Positions 46,859 through 56,296 of a stretch of DNA of 64,000 bases are shown in pieces. The first letter of the stretch is position 1; the number at the start of each line of letters is the position of its first letter. A program made the translations under genes and the position numbers. The notes under the pieces are model-generated. The model searched no databases and was not told the origin of the DNA. It saw only the letters and a list, made by a program, of their open reading frames with translations. The stretch comes from Bradyrhizobium prioriisuperbiae (lineage in GTDB: Bacteria > Pseudomonadota > Alphaproteobacteria > Rhizobiales > Xanthobacteraceae). The stretch is taken from positions 5,258,501 to 5,322,500 of the forward strand of contig NZ_CP135921.1 of NCBI RefSeq assembly GCF_032397745.1. The letters are read 5' to 3'.

Positions 46859-47389
46859 ATGAAATTCTCGGCGACGAATATTCCTGGCGTCTGGATCGTC
46901 GAAGTGACCTCGTCTCAAGACGAGAGAGGGCTGTTTGCCCGTACTTTTTGCGCAGATACCTTCAGCCAGCACGGGCTGGTTTCACAATTCCCGCAATGCA
47001 ATTCCTCCTGGAATGCAAAAAAGGGGACGTTGAGAGGGATGCATTATCAGGACATGCCTCATCCTGAAATAAAACTGGTCCGCTGTACGAAAGGTCGGGT
47101 TTTCGACGTTGTCGTCGATCTTCGTGCGGACGCTCCGACGCACCGCAAGTGGGTTGGAGTTGAGCTGGATGCAAATCGACGGAATGCGGTCTATATCCCC
47201 GAAGGATGTGCTCACGGCTTCCTGACCCTCGAAGACGATTGCGAGGTCTTTTATCATATGGGCGAACGCTACGTGCCTGAGTTGGCGAGAGGGGTCCGCT
47301 GGAACGATCCGGCGTTTCAGATCGAGTGGCCGATGCATCCAGCTCTCATTTCAGAGCGGGACGCGAGCTTGCCCGACTACGTGTCATGA
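46859..47389 (+). CDS. RmlC-like NDP-4-keto-6-deoxyhexose 3,5-epimerase
   Basis: A 176-residue cupin enzyme of the dTDP-4-dehydrorhamnose 3,5-epimerase family. The catalytic His lies in GTLRGMHYQ, VVDLR is conserved, and the Tyr region is CEVFYHMGERYVPE. No rmlA, rmlB or rmlD is present, whereas CDP-glucose genes follow, so its likely substrate is a CDP-4-keto-6-deoxyhexose (inference). Its stop overlaps the next start by 4 bp. Confidence 0.85.
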   Translation: MKFSATNIPGVWIVEVTSSQDERGLFARTFCADTFSQHGLVSQFPQCNSSWNAKKGTLRGMHYQDMPHPEIKLVRCTKGRVFDVVVDLRADAPTHRKWVGVELDANRRNAVYIPEGCAHGFLTLEDDCEVFYHMGERYVPELARGVRWNDPAFQIEWPMHPALISERDASLPDYVS

Positions 47390-48291
47390 AGAAGGTTCTG
47401 GTCACAGGGGCGTCCGGTTTTTTCGGGCTTGCCGCAATAACCGAGCTCAAGGAGCGTGGATTTGAAGTCCACGCGCTGTCGCGGCGGGCACTTCCGCTCG
47501 ACGGGGTCTGCTGGCATGAAGTGGATCTCTTGAGCTCCAACCGGATGGTCGAGTTGCTGGATGCAACGAGGCCGAGTCATCTGCTGCATCTTGCATGGAA
47601 CGTGGGACCCGGTTTCTGGACTGCAAGCGACAACCTGGATTGGGGCGCCCTCACGCTTCGACTTATTCGTGCCTTTCATGAAGCGGGCGGACAGCGCATC
47701 GTCAGTGCCGGTACGTGCGCTGAATATGACTGGCAGGACACCAGCCCGCTCTTCATTTCTGAAGATCATCCGCGAGGGCCTGCAACTCTTTACGGCCACG
47801 TGAAGGATTGTACGCGGAGAGTGCAGGAGGCTTTCGCGCTGCAGGCTGGCATCTCACAGGCTTGGGGAGTTTTGTTTATGTCATACGGGCAGCGGGAGCG
47901 ACCGGAGCGCTTGGTTCCAGCGGTCATCGCAGATTTGCTCGCGGGCCGGGCCACGCGGACGACCAGCGGCGAGCAGGTTCGTGACTGGCTCGACTGCAGG
48001 GATGTCGGGAGAGGCTTCGCCGAGCTGCTGGACTCGCAGGTGGAGGGACCGGTCAATCTCGCCTCGGGCCTGCCAGTTGCGGTTCGGGACATTATTCTCA
48101 AGCTCGGCGAGATCTGCGGACGGCCCGATCTGGTTCGCTTCGGTGACATTGCCTCCCGGAAAGGCGATCCATCCCGCTTGGTCGCGAATGTCGATCGGCT
48201 CTCCGGCGAAGTCGGCTTTCGGCCGGCTCGGACGCTGGACCAGGGCCTCAGTGACGCTGTGGATTGGTGGAAATCCAAAGCCATCGTATAA
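47386..48291 (+). CDS. NAD(P)-dependent nucleotide-sugar reductase/epimerase (SDR)
   Basis: A 301-residue extended SDR: VLVTGASGFFGLAAI binds the cofactor, SAGTCAEYDW and YGHVK supply the catalytic Ser/Thr and Tyr-xxx-Lys. The length and arrangement resemble the 4-ketoreductases that finish CDP-sugars (the abequose/tyvelose group). It overlaps the RmlC-like gene and precedes rfbF, so reduction of a CDP-4-keto sugar is the most likely task (inference). Confidence 0.82.
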   Translation: MKKVLVTGASGFFGLAAITELKERGFEVHALSRRALPLDGVCWHEVDLLSSNRMVELLDATRPSHLLHLAWNVGPGFWTASDNLDWGALTLRLIRAFHEAGGQRIVSAGTCAEYDWQDTSPLFISEDHPRGPATLYGHVKDCTRRVQEAFALQAGISQAWGVLFMSYGQRERPERLVPAVIADLLAGRATRTTSGEQVRDWLDCRDVGRGFAELLDSQVEGPVNLASGLPVAVRDIILKLGEICGRPDLVRFGDIASRKGDPSRLVANVDRLSGEVGFRPARTLDQGLSDAVDWWKSKAIV

Positions 48292-48425
48292 CGCCGCGCG
48301 CCTTGATACGTGGGCGAAAAGTGGTCAAAAATACAACTTTCATTACGCATTGCAGGGCGCTATGTACCGCATAACGCGAACTTTTTGCCTTTGATGAGCC
48401 ATCCGAGAGTCGCTGGAGAAAGACG

Positions 48426-49199
48426 ATGAAGGCTGTGATTTTGGCTGGTGGCCTCGGCACGCGATTCAGCGAGGAGACTGGGGTGCGGCCCAAGCCGATG
48501 ATTGAAATCGGCGGCCGGCCTATTCTTTGGCACATCATGAAGATCTACTCGAGCCACGGAATAAACGACTTCGTGATATGCTGCGGCTACAAGGGGTATG
48601 TCATCAAAGAGTACTTCGCCAATTACTTCCTGCACATGTCGGATGTCACTTTTGACATGCAGCACAATGAGATGCAGGTCCTTCAGAAATTTGCGGAACC
48701 GTGGCGGGTCACTCTGATCGACACCGGTGAGCAGAGCATGACGGGCGGTCGCCTGAGGCGTGTCCGGCAGCACCTGGGGAATGGGAACGAAGAGTTCTGC
48801 TTCACGTACGGCGACGGTGTGGGCGACATCGACATCACCGGACTGATCGGCTTCCACCGCTCGCAGGGCCGGCTCGCCACGCTGACCGCGACGCGCCCGC
48901 CCGGCCGGTTCGGCGCGCTCGGCCTTGATGGCAGCCGTGTCACAAACTTCCTCGAAAAGCCGGAGGGCGATGGCGGATGGGTGAACGGTGGCTTCTTTGT
49001 TCTTTCGCCCGACGTGATCGACTACATTGCTGGAGACGACACGACCTGGGAGCGTGAACCCATGGAGCGATTGGCGCGGGAGAATCAGCTCGGTGCCTGG
49101 TTCCATGACGGGTTCTGGCAACCTATGGACACCCTACGTGACAAGAAGCACCTTGAGGAACTCTGGTCGACTGGTTCGGCGCCCTGGAAAAATTGGTAA
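48426..49199 (+). CDS. rfbF: Glucose-1-phosphate cytidylyltransferase
   Basis: A 257-residue nucleotidyltransferase making CDP-glucose. The N-terminus [20 protein letters not shown], the [18 protein letters not shown] segment and [10 protein letters not shown] are specific to the RfbF type rather than dTDP or UDP enzymes. GGAGA at 48414-48418 supports the ATG. It is the first committed enzyme of CDP-linked 6-deoxysugar synthesis. Confidence 0.95.
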   Translation: MKAVILAGGLGTRFSEETGVRPKPMIEIGGRPILWHIMKIYSSHGINDFVICCGYKGYVIKEYFANYFLHMSDVTFDMQHNEMQVLQKFAEPWRVTLIDTGEQSMTGGRLRRVRQHLGNGNEEFCFTYGDGVGDIDITGLIGFHRSQGRLATLTATRPPGRFGALGLDGSRVTNFLEKPEGDGGWVNGGFFVLSPDVIDYIAGDDTTWEREPMERLARENQLGAWFHDGFWQPMDTLRDKKHLEELWSTGSAPWKNW

Positions 49200-49201
49200 G
49201 A

Positions 49202-50272
49202 ATGTTTGGAGATATTTACAAAGGCCGACGGGTCCTCGTCACGGGCCATTCCGGCTTCAAAGGCAGCTGGCTCGTCCTGTGGCTGCAGCAACTCGGTGCC
49301 GAGGTTACAGGACTTTCCCTGGTGCCGAACACGCAGCCGAACCACTGGACGCTGCTTGGGACGAACATCGACTCGGTTTTTCTCGATATCCGGGATCCGC
49401 AGCGGGTGATGGCCGCCATCGGAGAGGCGAAGCCAGAGATCATATTTCATCTGGCGGCGCAGCCGCTGGTGCGAAGATCCTATCGCGAACCGACCGAAAC
49501 CTGGCACACGAACGTCGTGGGTACGGCAAACTTGCTGAACGCATGTCGCTTCACTGAATGCCTGAAGGCCGTCGTCGTCGTGACCACGGATAAATGCTAC
49601 GCGAATATCGAAGCCGACTATGCCTATCAGGAAAGCGACCGGCTGGGAGGCTATGATCCCTATAGCGCGTCGAAAGCCGGCGCCGAGTTGGTCGTCGACA
49701 GCTTTCGTCAATCATTCTTCTCGGAGCGGGGGCCGCTGATCGCGAGCGCGCGTGCCGGCAACGTCATCGGGGGCGGCGACTGGTCGGAAGACAGGCTTAT
49801 TCCCGATCTCAGTCGCGCGATGGAGAATGATGGCGTGCTGGAAATCCGCTCGCCACGCTCCACCCGGCCTTGGCAGCATGTTCTGGAATGTCTTTCCGGC
49901 TACCTGCTGCTCGGCTCTCGGCTCCTGTCCGGGCAGCGGCAGTTCGCGGAGGCCTGGAATTTCGGGCCCGGGCGCGACGGGAACAGGACCGTCGAGGAAG
50001 TGCTAACTACTCTGAGATTGAGCTGGCCGAAATTGAGCTGGGAAGTTCGCGCTGGCGATCATCCCCACGAGGCGAAGCTGCTGCAGCTAGACTGCAGCAA
50101 GGCCAATTCGGTTCTCGAGTGGTGGCCGGTCTGGACATTTGAGACTGCGGTCGAGAAGACCGCGGAATGGTATTGCGCCTGGTCAGAGGATCGAACCGTT
50201 CTGAGCGTGAAACAACTGGAAGATTATATCGCGTCCGGACGGGCAAAAGGTTCGACCTGGACCCGGTGCTGA
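49202..50272 (+). CDS. rfbG: CDP-glucose 4,6-dehydratase
   Basis: A 356-residue SDR. The N-terminal VLVTGHSGFKGSWLVLWL is typical of RfbG, catalytic Thr/Asp/Lys are in TTDKCYAN and YxxxK in YDPYSASKAG, and GGGDWSEDRLIPD is family-specific. It produces CDP-4-keto-6-deoxyglucose. Its ATG at 49202 is 2 bp after the rfbF stop. No 3-dehydrase (rfbH/ddhC) follows, so the 3-hydroxyl is retained. Confidence 0.95.
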   Translation: MFGDIYKGRRVLVTGHSGFKGSWLVLWLQQLGAEVTGLSLVPNTQPNHWTLLGTNIDSVFLDIRDPQRVMAAIGEAKPEIIFHLAAQPLVRRSYREPTETWHTNVVGTANLLNACRFTECLKAVVVVTTDKCYANIEADYAYQESDRLGGYDPYSASKAGAELVVDSFRQSFFSERGPLIASARAGNVIGGGDWSEDRLIPDLSRAMENDGVLEIRSPRSTRPWQHVLECLSGYLLLGSRLLSGQRQFAEAWNFGPGRDGNRTVEEVLTTLRLSWPKLSWEVRAGDHPHEAKLLQLDCSKANSVLEWWPVWTFETAVEKTAEWYCAWSEDRTVLSVKQLEDYIASGRAKGSTWTRC

Positions 50273-50286
50273 TTGGAGCGCTGAAT

Positions 50287-51525
50287 ATGTTCAAGAATCT
50301 CGTATGCCGGCATTGTGGGACGGCGGTCAGCGAAGGCGTTGCCGATCTGGGATATGCTCCGCCGTCCAACTCCTATCTTGCGCCCGCAGATCTGAGATCG
50401 CCGGAGACGTCATATCCTCTTCGAGTCAATGTGTGCACCAACTGCTGGCTGGTTCAGACCGAGGACTATGCGGACGCGGGAGAGCTGTTTTCAAAGGACT
50501 ATGCCTATTTCTCCTCGACGTCCAAAAGCTGGCTCGAGCACGCGAAAAATTACACGACTGCCATCACCTCGCAGCTGAAGCTAGACCGGCGGAGCTTCGT
50601 GATCGAGGTGGCCTCGAACGACGGCTATCTGCTCAAGAATTTTGTGGCTGCCGGAATTCCCTGTCTGGGCATCGAGCCGACCGAAAGTACTGCGCGCGTG
50701 GCGGAGGAGCTCGGTATCCCGGTTCACCGGAAATTCTTCGGCGCCGAAACGGCGGATGCGCTGGTCCGTGAAGGAAAGGCCGCCGATCTCATCTGCGGCA
50801 ACAATGTCTATGCGCATGTACCCGATATCAACGACTTCACCTCCGGTCTTCGCATCGCGCTGAAGCCGTATGGAACGATCACGCTCGAATTTCCGCACCT
50901 GATGCGGTTGATGGAGCTGTGCCAGTTCGACACCATTTACCACGAGCATTTTTCGTATCTATCCTTGGCGGCGGTGAACGGTATTTTTGCAAGCCACGGA
51001 CTCAGGGTTTTCGACGTCGAGGAATTGAGCACTCACGGGGGAAGCTTGCGGGTCTATGGTTGTCACAGCGATGATCCGCGCGAGGTGACGTTGCGAACCC
51101 GAGAACTGCTCGACTGTGAAGATCGCTTTGGAATTCGCAATGTGACGACATACCGATCCTTCCAGCGTCGGGTCGATCGTCTGAAGGATGATTTCGTTTC
51201 GTTCCTGATCGAGCAGAAGCGGGCCGGCAAGACGGTGGCTGCCTATGGAGCGGCGGCCAAGGGCAATACGCTGTTAAATTATGCAGGTGTCCGACCGGAC
51301 CTTCTGCCGTTTGTCTGCGACGCGGCCGCGTCCAAGATCGGCAAGTTTTTGCCCGGCAGCCACCTGCCGATCCTGCAGCCGTCTGAGATCGAAAGCCGAC
51401 GACCCGATTTCGTCATTATCCTTCCGTGGAATATCGCCGATGAGGTCATGAAGCAGTTGAGTACCGTCAGGGGATGGGGAGGCAAGTTCGTGACAGCCGT
51501 ACCCGAGATCAAGGTAATGGCCTGA
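50287..51525 (+). CDS. Sugar C-methyltransferase (TylCIII/NovU-type, zinc-binding)
   Basis: A 412-residue three-part enzyme. Zinc ligands Cys7, Cys10, Cys50 and Cys53 form the N-terminal putative zinc domain. The SAM-binding loop is VIEVASNDGYLL. The C-terminal domain contains VAAYGAAAKGNTLLNYAG. Tyr74, His177, Tyr218, Glu220 and His221 line up with catalytic residues I recall for the C-3'-methyltransferase TcaB9. It should add a methyl branch to carbon 3 of a 4-keto-6-deoxy nucleotide sugar, here probably the CDP sugar from RfbG. Confidence 0.88.
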   Translation: MFKNLVCRHCGTAVSEGVADLGYAPPSNSYLAPADLRSPETSYPLRVNVCTNCWLVQTEDYADAGELFSKDYAYFSSTSKSWLEHAKNYTTAITSQLKLDRRSFVIEVASNDGYLLKNFVAAGIPCLGIEPTESTARVAEELGIPVHRKFFGAETADALVREGKAADLICGNNVYAHVPDINDFTSGLRIALKPYGTITLEFPHLMRLMELCQFDTIYHEHFSYLSLAAVNGIFASHGLRVFDVEELSTHGGSLRVYGCHSDDPREVTLRTRELLDCEDRFGIRNVTTYRSFQRRVDRLKDDFVSFLIEQKRAGKTVAAYGAAAKGNTLLNYAGVRPDLLPFVCDAAASKIGKFLPGSHLPILQPSEIESRRPDFVIILPWNIADEVMKQLSTVRGWGGKFVTAVPEIKVMA

Positions 51526-51656
51526 TGCTCGCGCTCCGCGACCGGGGCGGCGCCTGACGCGATCTTCACCGTTGTCGCGGGCGCGCCTCGGACAGCGTGA
51601 ATCTTCGGCTTGCCGTCCTGAGCATTTTCCCGACGATCTCTGCCCGTGGTTTCGGA

Positions 51657-52475
51657 TCATGCTCCAGCGAGAGGGCCGTCGGATTTGTTGAAATGATACA
51701 GGACGCTGCCTCTTCCCCAAGCCAGGCGGAACAGGGTGCGCTTTTCGGCCATCGGTGCTCGTTCAAAACCGCGGGTCTGGTTGTCATGAACAAGCAGATT
51801 ACTTTGCGTGCCCTGGCGGAACGTCTCGCTGGCGGGCCACCATGGCGTCCGGTACCCGCGTCCGTTCTTGCCGACTACCAAAGCTGCGAGGCCCAAGGCA
51901 TGGATTCGCCGGGAAAGGCTGGCAGGCCCGTGCTCGAACAGCCAGACGGCCATCTTCGAGGTCATCCGCTGGCCTGGATGCATCGTAAGAAACAGTTCCC
52001 TTCGGAGCAGGAAGGCGTTGGAACGTAGGTGAGGATTGGGAAAGGTATCCTCGGCCGAGTATTTCGGGGCTTCGAATGAACCGGTGGCGCCAACCATTCC
52101 CACGCCGGGCAAAACGTGGTTCACGACCAGCTTCAGCAGCCAGTCATGGCTGTTGAATTCACTGCTCGTATTGAGAAAGCAAACATTCTCGTGCTGCGTC
52201 CGGCTGGCCGCATCGAAATACGCGCCGAGGTCGAAGCTGTCGTCGCTTGTATAAATTTCACCATGATCAACCGGCGCGAAGACGGCTCGTGCTTCATTCA
52301 GCTCCTCGACGTTCTTGAATCCCTTGAAGATGATCAGCAGGTCATGATCGCAGCCCGCGCTGAAGCGGCGATAAGAATCGCGAAAGCGGCGGAATTTCGC
52401 GACGGAGTCCACATCGGCGCCTCGGGCGAGATAGAAGACGGCCAGCCGTTCAGCGGATCTTCCGATCACAGTCAT
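51657..52475 (-). CDS. Hypothetical glycosyltransferase-like protein
   Basis: A 272-residue protein. VFYLARGADVDSVAKFRRF at the N-terminus, LLIIFKGFKN and FLNTSSEFNSHDWLLKLV are compatible with a GT-A nucleotide-binding fold in which the DxD is replaced, but the assignment is weak. It begins 3 bp after the stop of the GT2 gene, so the two are co-expressed. The final MAEKRTLFRLAWGRG region has no known motif. Function not proven. Confidence 0.6.
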   Translation of the reverse strand: MTVIGRSAERLAVFYLARGADVDSVAKFRRFRDSYRRFSAGCDHDLLIIFKGFKNVEELNEARAVFAPVDHGEIYTSDDSFDLGAYFDAASRTQHENVCFLNTSSEFNSHDWLLKLVVNHVLPGVGMVGATGSFEAPKYSAEDTFPNPHLRSNAFLLRRELFLTMHPGQRMTSKMAVWLFEHGPASLSRRIHALGLAALVVGKNGRGYRTPWWPASETFRQGTQSNLLVHDNQTRGFERAPMAEKRTLFRLAWGRGSVLYHFNKSDGPLAGA

Positions 52476-52478
52476 CGA

Positions 52479-54419
52479 TCAGATCGCCCTCTGATTGTAG
52501 CTTAAATCGAAAGTCGGAGGGTGAATCGTGAGGCATTCTTCATTGTAAAACGGATCACGGTCGATGATGGCCCACCGCAACGCGAAGTATGCGGCGTCGT
52601 GAGGGCGGGGCGGCTTTACGATTGAAATGGACTCGTAATGGGTGAGCTCGGCTTTCGGCTCATAAACGGCGTAGTAGCCGTTCTCGAAAAGCTTGAGACA
52701 ATAGTCGATGTCGTTATAGTCGATCGGGAGATTCTCGGAATAGCCACCAACCTGCCGGTATAGTTTCGCCGGGGTCATCGCGACCGCGCCCGTGACGGCC
52801 AGATAATTCCGGACGCCGCAGGTGCTGAAGAAATAGCCCTTGTCTTCGCGGCTGGCGCCACGACGAACATGTTCGGGTTGCCCGCGATTGGACACCACTC
52901 CTACATGCTGAATGGTCTTGTCCGGGTAAAGCAGCTTGGCGCCGACGACGCCTACGTGCGGCTTCTCGAAATGGCTAAGCATGCGCTCGATCCAGTCGGC
53001 TGCGAGCGGCTCGACATCGTCGTTGAGGATCAGGAAAATCTCGCCGGACGCCAGCGAAGCTCCGATGTTGAGCTTCTTCGCGATGTTGACCTCCGGCAGA
53101 TCGTAAGTCGCGAACTTGAGAGGGGCCGCCTTGACATGACCGAGGCGCTCACGATCAAAATCGCCGTTATCGATGACGACGAATTCCAGGTTCGTGTAGG
53201 TGGATCGCGCCAGGGTCGTGTCAATACATTGCACAATCAGATCGACCTTTCGGTTCTTAATCTCGACAACGCGACCAGCGGTCGGAATGATAATGGAGAC
53301 CAGCGGCTTGACGCGCGGTTGGAGCAATACGTCATAGCAGCCGTGTCCGGTAACACTCGCCGTCACGGCGCCCCGTCGGCCGGTGCGATGCAATCGGCCC
53401 GAGATGGCTCTCGTGTCCGCGTGAATCTGCTCGATGGAGATCGGTTCGCACGACGTGGTCGTGCGATGCAGCAGCACTTCTCGCACATGAAGTATCCGAG
53501 GCGTTCGCTCTGCGAAGCGCAGCAGAAAATCGTACGGGTTCTCGATGTCGCTCAGCAGATCGCCAGCTTTCGAGAGACGATAACAGGCGGCATTGCCGAT
53601 ATAGTTCATCGACTCTAGATAATCCGGGCTCCAATCCGGCTTATGGAATGGGCTATGTCGACCTGTTTCGTCCCAGACGTCCTCGTCAAAATAAATCAGG
53701 TCCAGGTCCGGCTGTGCATTCAGTGCTGCGGCGCAGGCGTATAGGGCTTTATCGTTCAAGCGATCTTCCGGCTGCATCCATATCATATAGGTGGACACCG
53801 GTTCCGACCCGGCCAACAACTGCAGGACTTCCGCAGCAGAGTAGGCCACGAGATGATCGGGATAGATCTGATTGGCGCAGCTCTGAGCCGCAGCGCTGCC
53901 ATCGGCTCTCGAGCCATCGATCCATATGATGAAGAGCGGGCGGAAGGTCATGACCTGAAGATGCTGAAGCAGCTCCGAGAGTTCTCGCTCGCCTTCGCGC
54001 TGCATTTTCGCGAGAAAAACCTGATAGGGAGAGGAGCTCTGATGTGTTGACGGAGCCTGGCGCAAAAAATGACTCAGTGGATTTATGCGGGAGGCCGCGA
54101 TCGACGGGTTCGCCTGCAGGTACGATGAGGTCGAAAAATGAGGGTGCGGATCATAGCTCAGTTCGACCCCATGTCGAACATAGTGGACGAGCGGATTGGT
54201 TCCGCTCGCTTCGACCTCCGGGTACTCCATCAGGTACCAGTTTGTATCGAAAAACCTGTTGGGATTCCGGCCCTCAATAACGCCATGGGCGAGATAATGT
54301 TGCAATGGATCGCACTTGGCGGCAGCAACATCCCTGTATTTTTCAAGATACCAATGTTCGTCGAACAGCCCCGACGCACGAATCAGGGCTTCCTCGTCGA
54401 CTGCTCCGACGCCAGACAT
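52479..54419 (-). CDS. GT2-family glycosyltransferase with N-terminal glycan-locus repeats
   Basis: A 646-residue protein. Residues 15-125 contain three short repeats (FDEHWYLEKYRDV, FDTNWYLMEYPEV, FSTSSYLQANPSI, each followed by PLxHYxxxG). The C-terminal GT-A domain has VSIIIPTAGR, metal motif LNDDVEPLAADW and GGYSENLPIDYNDIDYCLKL. The ATG at 54419 is supported by AAGAGGG just upstream, which removes a 50-residue upstream extension. The same short repeat ends the neighbouring methyltransferase. Confidence 0.87.
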   Translation of the reverse strand: MSGVGAVDEEALIRASGLFDEHWYLEKYRDVAAAKCDPLQHYLAHGVIEGRNPNRFFDTNWYLMEYPEVEASGTNPLVHYVRHGVELSYDPHPHFSTSSYLQANPSIAASRINPLSHFLRQAPSTHQSSSPYQVFLAKMQREGERELSELLQHLQVMTFRPLFIIWIDGSRADGSAAAQSCANQIYPDHLVAYSAAEVLQLLAGSEPVSTYMIWMQPEDRLNDKALYACAAALNAQPDLDLIYFDEDVWDETGRHSPFHKPDWSPDYLESMNYIGNAACYRLSKAGDLLSDIENPYDFLLRFAERTPRILHVREVLLHRTTTSCEPISIEQIHADTRAISGRLHRTGRRGAVTASVTGHGCYDVLLQPRVKPLVSIIIPTAGRVVEIKNRKVDLIVQCIDTTLARSTYTNLEFVVIDNGDFDRERLGHVKAAPLKFATYDLPEVNIAKKLNIGASLASGEIFLILNDDVEPLAADWIERMLSHFEKPHVGVVGAKLLYPDKTIQHVGVVSNRGQPEHVRRGASREDKGYFFSTCGVRNYLAVTGAVAMTPAKLYRQVGGYSENLPIDYNDIDYCLKLFENGYYAVYEPKAELTHYESISIVKPPRPHDAAYFALRWAIIDRDPFYNEECLTIHPPTFDLSYNQRAI

Positions 54420-54847
54420 CCCTCTTGTCTGCTCTTTCAATTTAGTGGGCGCCTGATGCCGATCTGAGATGGAGCACGGGGGGCCCAGGAAGGTTCGTAT
54501 CGGTAGAACATAACGCTTCGTATATCCTATAGTTGTGCGCACCCTAGACATCTCTTGGCAAGCTGGCAAGCGCGTGTAATTTATGGCGGAACATGCAGAA
54601 TGTCACAAGAATGGAATATGGGTTCTGGCGTTGCCCCTCTAACCGGCTACGTGAGCGGGAGGGTATCTCCGACGTCGCCGGGAGCCGGGCTTTCGTTTTG
54701 AGTGTTTCGCGTGATTGCTGGTCCCGGGGCGCGGTCCGACAATGGCTGATGCGACATAATCTGGCCGCCGCGATCTGATCTCCGAACTGTCAGTCTGTAC
54801 CGCGATCGGGCAACGTCCGACGCCAATTCTGAAGGTATCCTTGCGAC
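54420..54847. other. Divergent intergenic region
   Basis: This 428-bp gap separates the minus-strand GT2 gene from a plus-strand methyltransferase gene. A candidate plus-strand promoter is TTGGCA (54555-54560), a 16-bp spacer and TAATTT (54577-54582). A 61-codon frame at 54593-54778 has no supporting features and was not annotated. No RNA gene was recognised. Confidence 0.4.
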
Positions 54848-56158
54848 ATGTCGGAAGAAGGCAATCTTCTCAGTATATTTGAGGCGCACCGCGGAAAGTT
54901 AAGCGACAAGTGGTCCAGCTACTTATCGCTCTACGACCATGCGTTCCGACCTTATCGCGACCGCAAGATTTCCCTGCTCGAGATTGGCATCCAAAACGGA
55001 GGCAGTCTCGAGATTTACGCTAAATATTTCGCCAACTTCGAGCATATCGTCGGATGCGATATCGAGCAGAGATGTGCATTATTGCGCTATGGAGAGCGGA
55101 TCGACGTCGTGACCGGCGATTGCAACGAAGCATCGACGAAGCGCGCAATCGCCTGCATTTGTGCGGAATTCGACATCATCATCGACGACGGGTCGCATGT
55201 TTCCGGGGATATCATTCGTGCGTTCCTGAATTATTTTCCCTTGCTGAAGCCGGGTGGGATCTTCGTTGTTGAGGACTTGCACTGTAGCTACTGGCAGAAC
55301 TGGGGAGGCGGCTTGTATCGAGATGTGTCCTCAATCTCGTTTCTCAAAATGTTGGTTGATGTCGTCAATCACGAGCATTGGGGCAACGGGGAAAAGAGGC
55401 GTGAGCCGATCGATCGTCGCTTTCCCGGCATTCTTCCTAACGATGCGGAGGCGCTGTTGTCAGAAATTCACTCCGTTCAATTCCACAATTCCATATGCAT
55501 CATTTCAAAAGCGTTGCCGCCGCAAAATGCGCTGGGTTTGCGCCTAGTCGCGGGTACGGAAGCCCTCATCGACGAAGGGCCCAGGCTGTCTGGAGGCGCG
55601 AGCTCGGACGAGTCGGATCAATCGGCCAATCCTCAAGCGTTCTTTCGGGATATCAAGGCCGAAAACGAAGTTCTGCACAAGATGATCGTGGAGCGAGACG
55701 CTCAGCTCGTCTCTCTCAACAATTTGCTGGTTGACCGGAATTCGGAGACGCAAACGCTCAACAACAGCCTCGCTGAGCAGCGAATGGTCTGCCGAGCACT
55801 GCACGTGGCACTGGCCGCGGCGCCGCCGATTCGCGTTCATTGGCTCGAGCGCTTGCTCTGGCGTACGACGCTCGGCAGGCGCTTGTGCCGTATTCTTTTC
55901 ATCCGAGGGCAGGCGCAATTGCTCGAGGATTATAGGCTCGTGCTTGGAAGCGGCCAGTTTGATCTTCTTCACTACATCAAATACAATCAGGATGCGCTTC
56001 ATGAGATTCCTGATCCGATATTGCACTATTTGATGGTTGGATATCGTGAAGGCCGTGACCCCTCGCCATTGTTCAGTTCCCGGAAGTATATTAGCGAGCA
56101 CGGTATGGTCGGAGACATCAATCCACTCGTTCATCATATTCGTTCAACCATGAAATAG
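54848..56158 (+). CDS. SAM-dependent methyltransferase with coiled coil and C-terminal glycan-locus repeat
   Basis: A 436-residue protein. Residues 1-220 form a class I methyltransferase domain (SLLEIGIQNGGSLEIY, IIIDDGSHVSGD, VVEDLHCSYW) of the type found in sugar O-methyltransferases such as MycE. Residues 270-320 are coiled coil (NEVLHKMIVERDAQLVSLNN). The C-terminus holds FDLLHYIKYNQDAL and PILHYLMVGYREGRDPSPLF, which match the N-terminal repeats of the adjacent GT2 protein. It could cap the polysaccharide by methylation (inference). Confidence 0.82.
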   Translation: MSEEGNLLSIFEAHRGKLSDKWSSYLSLYDHAFRPYRDRKISLLEIGIQNGGSLEIYAKYFANFEHIVGCDIEQRCALLRYGERIDVVTGDCNEASTKRAIACICAEFDIIIDDGSHVSGDIIRAFLNYFPLLKPGGIFVVEDLHCSYWQNWGGGLYRDVSSISFLKMLVDVVNHEHWGNGEKRREPIDRRFPGILPNDAEALLSEIHSVQFHNSICIISKALPPQNALGLRLVAGTEALIDEGPRLSGGASSDESDQSANPQAFFRDIKAENEVLHKMIVERDAQLVSLNNLLVDRNSETQTLNNSLAEQRMVCRALHVALAAAPPIRVHWLERLLWRTTLGRRLCRILFIRGQAQLLEDYRLVLGSGQFDLLHYIKYNQDALHEIPDPILHYLMVGYREGRDPSPLFSSRKYISEHGMVGDINPLVHHIRSTMK

Positions 56159-56270
56159 TCGGTTAGAGATCAACTGCATATCTGAAGTCCGCGGCTCGAC
56201 GTGTCCCGATGAGAGGGCTCCCGAACGTGCGGCCAAAGGGCTTATAGCGGTGCCGCGTGATCGGCAGCCC

Positions 56271-56286
56271 AGAGAGAGAGAGAGAG
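56271..56286 (+). repeat. (AG)8 dinucleotide tract at a ribosome-binding site
   Basis: Sixteen bases of AG repeats end in AGAGGG (56281-56288), which is the Shine-Dalgarno for the GTG at 56297. Such tracts can gain or lose units by slippage. Here a change in number would leave the last AGAGGG-to-start distance unchanged but would alter the upstream leader. Confidence 0.7.
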
Positions 56287-56296
56287 GGAAAATCCA

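Noticed and set aside
54593..54778. 61-codon frame in the 54420-54847 intergenic region
   Set aside because: No ribosome site, no recognisable features and composition unlike neighbouring genes; overlaps a likely promoter region.
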